Shown here in pieces: positions 21,831 to 33,500 of a stretch of 64,000 nucleotides of DNA. Positions within the stretch are counted from its first letter, which is position 1, and every line of letters begins with the position of its first letter. The stretch lies in assembly GCF_030253575.1 (NCBI RefSeq), contig NC_080557.1, positions 47,785,501-47,849,500 of the forward strand, written 5' to 3'. The stretch comes from Rhododendron vialii (Eukaryota > Streptophyta > Magnoliopsida > Ericales > Ericaceae). Made by a program: the position numbers and the translations under genes. The notes beneath the pieces were generated by a model that worked only from the letters and a program-made list of their open reading frames with translations, searched no databases and was not told where the DNA came from.

Positions 21831-23184
21831 AATTTGGTATGGTCAAGAAGTAAATAGTATTAATGAAAATCTTTATTAATAAAGAAAATTAATTTTGTTC
21901 CCTTACTAGTAAGTGTAGGCTTGTATTGGATTAACATATTAGTGATAATATAACAATGGGGTCGAAACTGGGCACGTAAGTACCTTAAGGGCCTAATTGT
22001 TTCAAGTCAAAAACTTAATTGGACCAAATTTCTATACTAAACAACCTCAGGGTGTAACTGCAATAAACTGCAATAAGAAAGCCAATTTCATTTAATGATC
22101 TGGGCTGAAAGGTTACATTCAAAATGAGCAGGGGGATAAGTGTAATTGTTATGCTATTTCTGTAACTTCCAGCGGGTACGAACAGTAAAAAAAATATATG
22201 TGTTCACGCCTATGAACAGTGAACAGTAAATATTTCGGAAAAAATTGAGTTTCATTCGTCCAATTCTAATTTCGATTCTCTTCGATTCTAATCATAAAAA
22301 CTAACCACTTAGTACATTAATATACTTAGGGAGAGGTAGGAGAGGGATTATAATACCTTTAATCCAGACAAAACGATTTTGTGGAGTCCAGTGAGTTTTC
22401 GTTTAGCGGCGAAAGATTAGTATTCTAGCAGCAACTTTGGACTGAAATAACTTACCAAACCTCTGCCGTTTTGGATGATTCATGTGTCTAACGCGAAGAT
22501 CTTGAAACGCTCTACAACTTTTGTGAAGAAGTCGAAGCCCGAAAACCATTCGAACTAGGAGAAAAGTGGGGGTTTTCATAAGTCCTGTTTGCTGTCTGGA
22601 AATAAAAATCCGAAAATTTCACTGAACTTTGGACAGCGATAACTCTTTCAATCCTTGACCGTTTTTGGTGAATCTTGGGTCGAAATTGAATCTCTCGACG
22701 CCTTCTACAACTTTTGTGAAGAAACTTAGGCCTAAAAATGACAGAAACTAGGAGAAAATAGGCCGTGAATAGAGGGACGTGATATGGACGAAAATCGAAA
22801 GGGTGTGATCCCTCTTTTCTTATTTTTTTTTTTTGTTTTTGTAGAGGACTAGGAGTGTTGTATTGTGAGAGAGGAGAGAGGTATTTATAGAGGAAAAGTA
22901 TGGAGGTGGTGGAATGCGGGAGGAGAGAGAGATATAGTTTAGGAAGAGTTTGAAGGGGAGTGGAAGATTAATTTCGATAGAATTTTGGTTAGATAGGATA
23001 AAAGCTGAGTATGAATACTTGTATATCTAAAGTGTAAATATATATCATATACAAGTGTGTAAATAATTTCAATTATACACATAATAATATATAATTAATA
23101 ATTCAATCTAATTAGTTATTGAATTAAAAATTTAACATTATAAATTTGTATAAAAAAAATAGGGCAAAAATCCGGGTCGTTACA
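21830..23184 (-). mobile_element. Gypsy-type LTR fragment, minus orientation
   Basis: Read on the minus strand it begins at 23184 with TGTAACGACCCGGATTTTTG, a common start of plant Tekay/Del-type LTRs. It has a TATAAATACC box at 22889-22880 followed by a pyrimidine-rich leader. Two degenerate copies of CTACAACTTTTGTGAAGAA lie about 195 bp apart. I could not find the other end or a target duplication, so the left border is approximate and the LTR is probably truncated. Confidence 0.6.
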
Positions 23185-23745
23185 ATTTATGCATGCGGCT
23201 TGCTTTCTTCAACATTACTTATATTGTTTCTACTACACTATCGTCGTTGAGACTACTATCCATTTTTTACAACACTAGAATGAAATATTGCGAGCGTTTT
23301 TTTTACTAGATCCGATCTCAAAAACCTTATCATACGAAACGAGTCATTAGCATTTGAGCGTTTGTCGAATGAAAGGAAAATACTGAAAATATGTCACATT
23401 CTATATTGCACAACTAAGTAACGTGTAAGAAGTTGTTTGGTAAATGTTTTGAGAGATTTTTTGAGAATAAGTGAAGAAGGATAGAGAGACGAGACGAGAG
23501 TGATAAACGGAAAGAAAATTTATTAAAAACCACGCCGAGGAGAGAGTGAGCGTGATTCTGAAAACCCCAAGTGAAAGAAAGCTGAGAATTTTTTTGGCAA
23601 TAGCAACCGTGTAGGACTCAAGTTGGCACCCATAAAGGCACGTCTAGTCGAGTGGTGTACCATTGGAGTTTAGATAAGGATTAGGTTAAACACCACTTCG
23701 GACTAATTAATGTAATAAGGAGTAGTTTAATTTGTCCGATTCTGA
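23185..23745. repeat. Shared flank, part 2, copy A (paralogous to 34673-35235)
   Basis: Aligns from ATTTATGCATGCGGC to TAATTTGTCCGATT with 34673-35235, about 5 percent different by eye. It ends exactly where block B begins, which is what identifies the tandem junction. Confidence 0.88.
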
Positions 23746-23746
23746 A

Positions 23747-23801
23747 AAATTTATGCACTTGTTAACTTACCAAAGAAGCCCAAATAAATTGATGCGAACA
23801 T

Positions 23802-23841
<40 letters not shown>

Positions 23842-26800
23842 CATAAAAGTCAAAGCCAATGCATTTCATAAACACATAAAGTAACAAGGTCTGATACAAA
23901 ATGATAACGCCATCATTCTCTCCATTTACGAAGGAAGAAAATGGCCAGTAGATACATATGAAGAAACTGAGAAACAGGAACAGTTATTCTTTTATCACTG
24001 AGTGAACACAGGATTTTATTGCACAAGTAATCCAACAAAGCAATCTCAGTTCACCAAACCCATGCCCAGCAAATCAGAAAGGACGAGGGCCTCCAGGGCC
24101 GCCACCGCCGCCGGGTGGTCCACCGAAACAATCTCGCAGCAACCAGCAACAGCACAGGCAATTTAAGCTGCATTTCCACATCAATGAAAAACCGTAATCA
24201 GACCCAAAAAAGAAACTGCATTATTCATATACCAAGCAAAAAATAAGTATTTTCACTGATCACATTTGAGAAAAGAGAGTGGCACTTACCCAGAACCTAT
24301 CAGGTTGCATAAGCCACCAAAGAAGCCTCCTGGACCCGGGCCCCCATGTCCACCACCACCGCCAGGTCCACCCCAGCCACCACCGCCACCCCCAGGACCA
24401 CCACCACCCCCAGGTCCGCCTGGACCCATAGTCAGCTCTCTACCACTAGGGCAATGCCTGAACTTGCAAGGCTTTCTGAGAAGTTTTCCGAGTCTGTGAG
24501 TTCAAGAGATCTGTATCGAAATGGGTAGTGTGGATCTTCTTAAACAGCCTGTCAAAAAGCGTGTGAATTGGGAGCTTGTGTGAACTGGGAGCTTGGTTTC
24601 CTACTCAGAAAGAGAACATGAGGAAGTTATATAGTTGCTTAGCCCTTGAGGTTAAGTATCATCTTCTGGCTCCACCAATGTGTCATAGTTCAAACCAACC
24701 ATTCAAAGAAAGCAACAACTGTTCTCCTAAGCCTACCATTCAAAGCTAGTAGATTGTGCAGCAGAAATGGCATACTTATCTTTTTGCATCGGAAGTTGCA
24801 GTTTTGGTCTGGCCAGCAATGCATGTTCCCCTGTGACTCATTCGAAATTCGAATACGTGTATGAATATCAAAACTTCTAACTTTTTCTTCTTTTTCCGTT
24901 CTGACATGTACGAGTTCATCGCCCATGGGTCATCAACACTTGAAAGAGAAATATGTTACCCATAACAAGTGAATAAACAACTCAATAGGATTCTGTTCAA
25001 GAACTGTTACTAAAGAAAAATGCATATCAGAATGGTTATAGCATTTCAACCTCACTAACACAACACCTATAGATAAAGAAAATATCAAATAAAATTCAAC
25101 TAGCCCTAATTTAAAACTTATAGCTAAAAAAGGATGATCAGAACTAAGATGAGGCCATGAAGCATATTCACCTAAAGCTTGATTGCCTTAAACACTACCA
25201 GCATTTTAGCAAAACTCAGCGTATTATATAAAACTGTCAATTGGCATCCACTTCAGGCAAATTACCTCCTATATAACCAATCTTGAAAGAGACCTCTGAT
25301 AACATGACAAACTGCCATTGGATTGGATCATCATTCATTAGACGAACATAAGCCCCATATGTGAATTTCAAAGAAACTGATGACTGATTTACATGGACCA
25401 ATCTTGAAAGAGATCTCTGATAACATGAAAAACTGCCGTTGGATTGGATCATCATTCATTAGATGAACATAAGCCCCATATGTGAATTTCAAAGAAACTG
25501 ATGACTGATTTACATGGACCAATAAAAGGAAAAACAACATGGTAATAATGTCGCTCTTTGAGAAAATATAGCAATTGAAATCTATAAAATACATGCAATA
25601 CCCTGTGGCAATGTACAATGCTTTGAATCATTGCCAATAAAGGAAAGGCCTAGACAAAGATGTAAAGAATTTGATGTGATACACAAAAATGCTAAAACAT
25701 AGTCCACAAAGGCATTATGAAACATTGTCAGCAAGCACACACAAACCACCTTAGCCACAATGCCAAGGATACACATGGAAAAACTTGACTAATGAACTTT
25801 ACAAGGAGCAATCATGTCAATTCCACGGTCAAGTAGTAAATACGTATCTTCTGTACATAAGTACCAAAAGAACAATAAGCACATCAGTCTTCGTGCAGTT
25901 GAAATGTATTACTTGCGGCTTGCATTACTGCATATTGACATCTTCAGCAAGCTCAGAGTAGACAACTATATTAACCAATCAGATAATGTATCCTGTACAT
26001 ATCAGAAATCAGAATTCAGTCAAAAAGCCAATTTCCACTGCGTATTAACATCTTCAGCTAGCTCAGAGTAGACAACTATATTAACCAATCAGATAATGTA
26101 TCCTGTACATATCAGAAATCAGAAATCAGAATTCAGTCAAAAAGCCAATTTCCAATGGGTAAGTTGAGAAATGTTTGACAACTAAGTTCAAAATGGATCA
26201 AGACATGGCAAAATTGGGAAGAAGTGCAATGAAAGACTAGGGAACTTCAGCGCTATAAATTCATCAATTCTAAATTTCCTGAATTAGAATTTAGGATTGG
26301 AATTTCTCACTCACAAATTGATCGAAATATGACCAACAAACTCAGAAACTTCCAAGAAACTCAAAAGGGGTTCATCAGATTTTAGTAATTTGAGTTCGAG
26401 TTCCATTGCCATAGTTACATTTGTAATATACCCATTGCAAGAAAAGCCTCAGATTAGCATTTTGGCACATTATTCCTCGCATCAACAACCCCAAACCTTA
26501 TGGGTGCGCAATTTGTTATTGCAGCTCATGCCCAAAATTTATCATCACTGGCTTTCTTCCATTATTCAATTTCCTACTCAAACCAGTATTGGATTCGATT
26601 AAAGAGATGATATGCAAAGAACTAAGACGAGACCCTGAAGCAAATTCACCTAAAGCTTTATTGCATTAAATATTACCAGCATTTTAGCGAAACTCGCATA
26701 GTATATCAAACTATCAATTGGCATCCCACTTCAGGCAAATTACCTCCTATAACCAATCTTGAGAGAGAACTTTGATAACATGAAATACTGCCATTGGATC

Positions 26801-28098
26801 GGATCATCTTTCATTCGATGAAGCATAAGCTTCAGAAGTGAATTTGAAAGAAACTCATATGACTGAATTACATGGACCGATAATAATGCGAGGTTTTGAG
26901 AAAATATAGCAATTGAAATCTATAAAATGCAATGCAATACTCCATGGCAATGTACAATGCTTTGCATCATGCCAACTAAAGGGAAGTCGTAACAAAGATG
27001 TAAAGAATTTGATGCGATACACAAACATGCCAAAAACATAATCCACAGTAAGAACAGAACCATAATGACTTTTCAGTCTGTTTAAGGCAGTATGCAACAT
27101 TGGCAATGAGCCAAACATAAACCACCTTAGCCACAATGCTAAGATACACATGAAATAACTTGACCAATGAACTTTACAAGTAGAGGGTTGAATAGTAACT
27201 ACATATATTCTGTACGTAAGTACAAAAAGAACTATAAGCACATCAGTCTAACAGTCTTCATAGTAGTTGGAATGTATTTCTTGTAGCTTGCATTGCTGCA
27301 TATTGACATCTTCAGCAAGCTCAAAGTAGACAAGTATGTTAACCAATTAGATAATCTATCCTCAGTATATCAGAGGTCAGACAAAGGCCGATTTCCTCTA
27401 AGTAAGTTGGGAATTGCTTGGAATTAACATCGGGAAGAACGGAAATAACAAAAGTTGGGAACTTCAGTAATATCCATGAATTCTAAATTTCTTGAATTAT
27501 AATTCAGGGTTGGACTTCTCCTCCACTAAATTGATCTAAAAATGACCAAAGAACAACATCCAAGAAACTCAAGAGTCCATCAAATTATTCAATTTGCGTT
27601 CAGGTTCCATTGCCACAGTTATATTTGCAATATACCCATAGAAAGAGAAGCCTCAGATTAGCATTTTGGCACGTTATTCCTCGCATCAACAACCCCAAAT
27701 CATACATGGGTGCGCAATTTGTTGTTGCAGCTCATGCCCAAAATTTATCATCACCGGCTTTCTTCCATTATTACTCGATTAACTAAAGAGAACATCATAT
27801 ATACACACACACGCACACACACGAAAACTACGTCTAGTGCAGATCAAGTAAACTGCTTTCGATTTCGCAGGATCGAAGTAGAAGGAGGTTAACTGCCGAG
27901 TGTTGACAAATCGCGATGCTGTCGACTTAGGGTTTGTTACTGGGAGAACTAATAAATACTAGACAATGAGAGAGATGGGTCAGATGGGCTTTGGGTTGGG
28001 CCTATCATATTGTTCATAATTTGGGTCGAACTCCATACCGTTAAAGATCATTATTTGCCCATTGAATTACCGAAGTTCACTATTGGGCCAATTTGGCC
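23747..28098. repeat. Segmental duplication block B (paralogous to 8811-18575 without the gypsy element)
   Basis: Carries glycine-rich copy 4 and the same upstream tandem units as block A. The 121-bp internal repeat is at 25277-25397 and 25398-25518. The gypsy insertion site is empty. No gene other than copy 4 is seen. Confidence 0.9.
24074..24429 (-). CDS. Glycine-rich protein with cysteine-cluster tail, copy 4 (short form)
   Basis: Two exons: 24429-24290 and 24167-24074, phase-2 intron, 77 residues. It differs from copy 3 by one visible residue in the Gly tract (GGGGPGGG where copy 3 has GGGGRGGG). It shares the Gly at the intron-split codon, the NLIGSG end of exon 1, and the tail LNCLCCCWLLRDCFGG...PRPF. 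The TATA position is also TTTAAG. The near identity to copy 3 reflects block duplication rather than independent conservation. Confidence 0.78.
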
Positions 28099-28889
28099 CA
28101 AAAAAAATTGGGGGTCTTTATTCAACTTTTTTTTTTTTGCATTTGTTATTTTATTAGTATAATTTTTTAAATTATTGGTTCGTCTCGACAAGTAAAATCA
28201 AAAATTTTAAAAATATGATCGAAACTCAATAATATTTTTTGGCTTTGTTAAAAAAATGATTTCCAATATACTTTTATTTTTCCGATTCATATTTTCGAGG
28301 CGATCCAATAATCCCAAAAATTTGAACTGAAACCAACAAATGCGGAAAATCGAATAAAGACAAAAAAAAAAAAAAACATTTGGCTATTTGCCAAATCAGC
28401 CCATAGAGAAGAAAAAATAAGGTGAAAAGACAATCATTATTATACTCAGCTCCCATCCAGTTTTTGGCCGCAGCAAAATTATTATTCAACTCGAGCTCCT
28501 CAATCATGATCACAACCATTTGTATTGTAACTCTCGTAGAAAAGGTCATTTCCTAAAAAGTTAATTGATCGGACATTGCTAGTTACTTGAATAAATCACA
28601 TTTGGAAAACAGAAAATGAACGAAATTAATAAGTCGTTTCGAAAAAATTAACTTGATCAGACACACCGCTAGTTACTTGAACAAATCACTTTTGGAGAAA
28701 AAAATAAATGAATGGCATAAATGACTTTAATTATGTATTGTTCCAAATAATACATTTTCAAGGACATAGGTAGTGTCTGAATTCTGATCAAGTTAACTTT
28801 TTTGTAATTGGCCTTGAATAATTATGACCCTGAGTAAACATGAGACACAAGACTTAGCTTGGATATTAGGGTTTTTCTTCTTGAATGAG
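28099..28889. other. AT-rich spacer with a short tandem pair
   Basis: No gene. A unit containing CTAGTTACTTGAA, AAATCAC and TTTGGA occurs twice (about 28559-28646 and 28647-28735). The region is specific to block B. Confidence 0.4.
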
Positions 28890-29153
28890 TGTTACACCCC
28901 GTCTTTTCTTACTCCTAATAATTATATTTCTGTAATAAAAAAAGAGAGGATTTTATGGTTTGGATCCTAATTGATATTTTCTCTCTCACCACATAATACA
29001 ATTGTCGGCACTATTATAGTGATGAGGTATAAGTCTAAATAGTTTTAGTATTGGGTGTTTTACTATATTAAATACTTTTATAAAGTGGTTACCTATTATT
29101 TAGGAGAGAACGTGGATTATAGGAGACTAGGGTTTATATCGAAGTATATCGTT

Positions 29154-29187
<34 letters not shown>

Positions 29188-30097
29188 TAGCAGCCATAGT
29201 TGGGAAGGTTTTTAGAGTGGTCTCTTATACTCCTGTTCTCAAGCTCGTTCTTGATCTTCCGTCGGGGTAAGTAAGATTATTCTTGTGGTTTTCTTACCTT
29301 GGAGTAGTAAAGTCTTTTTCGGGTGCCATCCGTGCTTTAGGCGTGAAGTGGTGTGTGGGTTGGCGTTGTGTGGTGCATGTATGGCGGTGTGGTGATTCAG
29401 TGCAAGAGGTGATTAGGTGATGGAGTTGTGGATGATTTTGATATTAACAGTTGCATGTAGAGGAGTTAAATGGATTTGGGTTTTGTTCTTGTGCTCCATC
29501 TACTTCTTAATTACTTCACTTATTATATTAGCATATTAATTAGTAATCTGCTTGTGAGGATTGAACTGGAAATTGTTATGGAAAAATTGGATGTAGAAAT
29601 TAAAATAGTGGCCGGTGTGTGCACGTGGGTTGGAGGCATGGAGTTTGGTTTCAGTTAGGGGTGGCAAATTGAACCCAGACCCATTAACAAACCCAGACCC
29701 ATCAACTAAAAAATAGACCCAACCCAACCCATTTATTAATTGGGTAAGAATGGGTCCAAACCCAACTAACTCATTATTAGTTGGGTCTTAATTGGACATT
29801 AATTGGGTTAACTAAAATGACCCAATGGGCATGAAAGTAACCCATGAAAAATTTTCATCCTTCACCAGATTCCCAATGAATGCAGCCCACCCCTTACCAC
29901 GCCGCCACTGCCGCCGCCACCACGCCACCCTCACCACCCCACCACCACGCCACCACCACCGCTGCCGCTGCCGCCGTCTCCGTTACCACCACCACCGCGC
30001 CACCACTCTCTCTCTCTCCCTCTCCCTCTCCCTCTCCTAACTTCTTTGTGCTCATGTTTGGGAACTGAAGTACAGAAGGCCCACTTATGCGCTGAGC

Positions 30098-30140
30098 ATC
30101 CCACATCGGAAATCCAGAAAGAGAACTTTCTGTATTTAAA
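30098..30140 (+). promoter_or_regulatory. Plant snRNA-type promoter: USE plus TATA at Pol III spacing
   Basis: The upstream sequence element ATCCCACATCG is at 30098-30108 and the TATA-like TATTTAAA at 30133-30140, 24 bp apart. In plants that spacing marks RNA polymerase III genes of the U6/U3/MRP class, whereas about 34 bp marks Pol II. Transcription should start about 30 bp downstream of the TATA start. Confidence 0.8.
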
Positions 30141-30162
30141 TGAAATGGCCAGAGTTACTCCA

Positions 30163-30503
30163 ACACGGGCCACAAGACGACGTGAACGGGTTCCGGCTCT
30201 GACTTTGTTCAGGGCCTTGCCCAGGAAAGTCCCCGGGCCGTTACACCGCAGAGATGCTCGGAAACGAGTGAGCTTCGAGCGTGGAATCCGATTTGCACTT
30301 GTGCGAATGGGCTGAGACGGGTGTGGAGCCTTATGGATTCAACGCCGGAGTGAGCGTGGAATCCGATTTGCACTTGTGCGAATGGGCTGAGACGGGTGTG
30401 GAGCCTTATGGATTCAACGCCGGAGTGGACTTGGCCGATTGCACAGTTATTCACGTGGCCCGATTGGGCTAACTGAACGTGGCTTACGATCTTGTGGCCA
30501 TTC
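30163..30503 (+). ncRNA. RNase MRP RNA gene copy with 75-nt internal duplication
   Basis: RNase MRP RNA is the RNA core of a nucleolar RNP that cleaves pre-rRNA. Several things support the call. It has the USE/TATA promoter at Pol III spacing. CR-I, AGGAAAGTCCCCGG, at 30221-30234 is the P4 5' strand shared by RNase P and MRP. A following hairpin GCA-GAGA-TGC matches the GARA-type loop of MRP P8. A perfect 9-bp P1 helix pairs GGCCACAAG (30168-30176) with CTTGTGGCC (30491-30499). A CR-V-like GAACGTGGCTTACG precedes P1, and a T6 terminator follows. Removing one copy of the 75-nt repeat gives about 265 nt, close to known plant MRP RNAs. The transcript start is inferred. RNase P RNA is the alternative, but the hairpin favours MRP. 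Confidence 0.8.
30277..30426 (+). repeat. Perfect 75-bp tandem duplication inside the MRP RNA gene
   Basis: 30277-30351 and 30352-30426 are identical, each starting GAGCGTGGAATCC and ending AACGCCGGAGT. The duplication lies between CR-I and CR-V, in the variable MRP-specific domain, so P1 and P4 are not disturbed. Confidence 0.97.
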
Positions 30504-30509
30504 TTTTTT
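30504..30509 (+). terminator. Pol III terminator
   Basis: A run of six T directly after the closing strand of P1 and CATTC. Confidence 0.75.
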
Positions 30510-32161
30510 CAATAACCAAATTCCTCGAGTTTGAGCTTCGAATATATATATTTTAGGAAAACTCGTTACGTTTTTAAAGCAAGCTTGAAAAAGTTATTAT
30601 TTGTGCAACTTATGATTATCAAAAAAGTTCAAGCTAATTGAGGTCAAATCATGATCCAAGCACATTTAAACTTGTGAGGGTGGTGGCGGCGGCGTTGTGG
30701 TGGTGGCGGTAGCGATGGTGGTGACCGCGGTGAGGGAGGTGTGGTGGTGGCGGCGGCGGCGGTGAGGGTGGTGTGGTGGTGGTGGTGGTGGCGACGGCGG
30801 TGAGGGTGGTGTGGTGGTGGCGGCGTTGTGGTGGTGGTGAGTAATTGGGTTAATGGGCGGATCGGGTTTGATTTTAAATAAATGGGTCGGGTTGGGTATG
30901 GGTAATTGAACTCATAATTAATGGGTCTATATGGGTCAATGACCCATTAAAGACCCAACCCACTTATAACTTGCCCATTTTGACCCAAACCCGCCCATTT
31001 GACACCCCTAGTTTCAGTGGTGGTGATTACAGAGGGTAGTAATTGGGATTAGGCTAAGTTTTAGGTATTCTGTATCTACAAAGTGTATACTTGCGTAGTT
31101 AGTCATTTTGTGCTTTGTTCTTTTATTCAGGTTAGCATCTTTTTGAGCGTTCGATTGCATTACTTTTGGGCTCAGGTGAGTAGTTAAGTATGTTACGTAT
31201 TTTCAAAAAATCCCTGTGTCCCTTAAAAGTATTTCCTTCAGAAATTTATGTGAATGTTATTCGGAGACTCAAAATTATTTATAAGTTATTCTATAAATTG
31301 GCATGCGATGAATTTTATGAGATCAATTGTTAATATTCTTTTTGGTGAGAACTTGGTGGATATTAATAGGAACATTTATTTCGAAAGTCCAAGGAAATTA
31401 TTCCTTCTCGTGTTGGTGACCCTGACCATTGGGGAAAAGACCGTATTAGGCTTGTGACTCTAATGCTCAACGGCTTTCTTTCGCCGGATCGTCCTAGGGA
31501 AAAGTACCACGGGCTGCCAACCCTGGTGACTCTAAGTTCGATATTGGATCCAATTTTGACGAGATTTATTTTGGTCATGGTACTGTTTGATTGTGGTTCC
31601 CCATTGTTGATAGAGTTAATGTTGTGATCACCACCAAGAATATTTATTGGTTAAATGCTTCATTAATTAATTTATTATTCTGCTGGACACCTCGTATGCC
31701 AAATTATGATTAATGGTAAATTATTTTAATCTCCGTTTTCAACTTTATTTAATATACATACTTGCTATTCACTGAGCTCGTCAGCTGACGGATTTATTCC
31801 AACTTCTCTTTCAGGCAAGTTGGGAAGTTAGGCAAGGACTCTGGCTGTATCTCAAGGATTTCTTTTTATTGACCTCCATAGGATGTTGCATTTAGTATAA
31901 AGATTTTAATTATCGCTTCTGCACTTTGTATAGCTTTTGAGTAAAATGGAATTACTATATTGTTGGAGGTAAATTTTTATTGGCTAGTTCATGGGATGGT
32001 TTAGCCCCATGTTTATGACTGGGATTTATTTGGTTTTGGATTTATTTAATAAAAAAAATCATTGTTGTTTGACAACTTATTTTATTCTAGGTTACGTATT
32101 CCATGAGTTGGCTTTGTGGTACACGGCCGGTCACTTCTCATTTTTGGGGTGTGACAATGAG

Positions 32162-32677
32162 TTTGGATATTAGACTAACTGGGCGGGTATCTTTGATTGA
32201 TGTTTTTCACCCTCATTAAAAGAGAGTGAACATTATCTCATTTCCTAATAATTTTGTTCACCCTCTTTTACAAAGTCGCACTTGTGCATTCGATCTTGTA
32301 TATCAATGGAGGCAGGGAGTAAATTTAGAGGAGGCTTGGAACCTAAGTTAGAATTAATGGTGATGGAATATTGTGACTAGCTAGGAAGCATGTCCATACG
32401 TAGTGCCTTTTAGACATGATCCCTCCGATGTATAATGCTAGTCTCAATCAACTTCAAACTTGAATACTGGGTTCAAGTGATTTGTTGCCAATAGTCCTCA
32501 AATGCCGAAAATACTTGGAGTATTGTGATTCTATGTGGTACCCCAAGTCCTCCTATATATCTCCAAGCCAGCCCACCGACTCGATAGGAAACTTGAAAAA
32601 TAAGACCTAATCATTTACTCTATATGAAGTGGTAAATTATGGCTAGTTGGATCAGATGTGATGAAAAAAAACAAAGG
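32162..32677. other. Spacer, no gene seen
   Basis: Moderately AT-rich. It holds CACCCTC and GAGGGTG-like inverted pieces at 32205-32275, and nothing else that I can identify. Confidence 0.4.
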
Positions 32678-33500
32678 TGATGCCCTAGGACGTACGTAAA
32701 TTACCTTCTTTTTTTTTTGGAAAAAAGAGAATGCAATAGACTCATTATGTTGTACTATCTGAATAGTTGGACCACCACCCAAATGAGATACACATGATGA
32801 TGTTAGGTGTACAATGCATATCATATCAATGTCAGTCACTTGCACAATTGGCATATATATGAGGAATTCCTCGTCACAATTTGATCCCTTCAATTCGCCA
32901 TGGTTTAGACAGACTACCCCTAGCTAGTGGTCCACTTTTTTTCTAATGGCCGGGGGCAGTCAGGCCAGTCTACGGCACCTCAACTAATCCCTTGTTCGAT
33001 CCGATCAAAAACAGATCATCCACACCGCGACTAGAGGATTCGGAGAAAATTATTTTTTGTGGTCTGATCCCGATAATCAAACCGTGTAGTGGTCCACATT
33101 TTGTAAACAAACCACTAAAGGCCAAAAGTGACTCAGTCAAGTAATTATAACCAAATTGCAGATCCAACCAAAAGAAAAAAGAAGAGGAAATTATAACCAG
33201 CTGGGTTTGTGGGTTTTGTGCCTTTGTGGTGTCCTGATCTGGGGCTTACAGAATGAGGACCACAAGGGGCTTCAAATGGACCCAAAAAGTGTTGAGGCCC
33301 ATGACAAAATTTAAAAATAGAAAAAACCGATATCATGGTACTATGGAGAGAGATCATTTTCATACTCAAAACAATAATTTGTGCTGCTTTTTTATTGAGA
33401 TTGGTCCCTCCAAAATTGGTTGACGTGCGTGTAAGTTGACCCTGATACCTGAATTATTTATTTTAAAAAAAAACAATAATTTGTTGAGAGAAAGTTTACC
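32678..33500. repeat. Shared flank, part 1, copy B
   Basis: Paralogue of 20350-21163, beginning GATGCCCTAGGACGTACG. Several short reading frames are maintained in both copies, but none resembles a known protein and they carry no codon bias I can see. Confidence 0.9.

Larger units (their letters stand above)
29656..31010. mobile_element. hAT-like non-autonomous element carrying an ncRNA gene
   Basis: Terminal inverted repeats TAGGGGTGGCAAAT (left) and the complement of TAGGGGTGTCAAAT (right), with a perfect 8-bp target duplication GTTTCAGT (29648-29655 and 31011-31018), the hallmark of hAT transposons. The subterminal 150-200 bp on each side are full of GACCCAACCC / GGGTTGGGTC motifs in opposite orientations. 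The interior holds CCACCG- and GGTGGC-rich stretches and an apparently complete RNase MRP RNA gene at 30098-30509. No transposase is encoded. Confidence 0.88.
28890..32156 (+). mobile_element. Long solo LTR with a nested hAT-like element
   Basis: Begins TGTTACACCCCG and ends GGGGTGTGACA, flanked by the 5-bp repeat ATGAG (28885-28889 and 32157-32161). Without the nested 1,355-bp element and its 8-bp duplication it would be about 1.9 kb. No gag, pol, primer site or second LTR is seen, so it is best read as a solo LTR left by recombination between the two LTRs of a gypsy element. A non-coding element of unusual structure is the alternative. It lies in block B and has no counterpart in block A. 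Confidence 0.8.

Noticed and set aside
29825..30068. Pro/His/Ala-rich frames in the hAT-like element
   Set aside because: Low-complexity CCACCG repeats; every frame looks open.
30209..30454. Repeated-peptide frames on both strands at 30209-30472
   Set aside because: The 25-residue repeats arise from the 75-bp duplication inside the MRP RNA gene; there is no sign of coding use.
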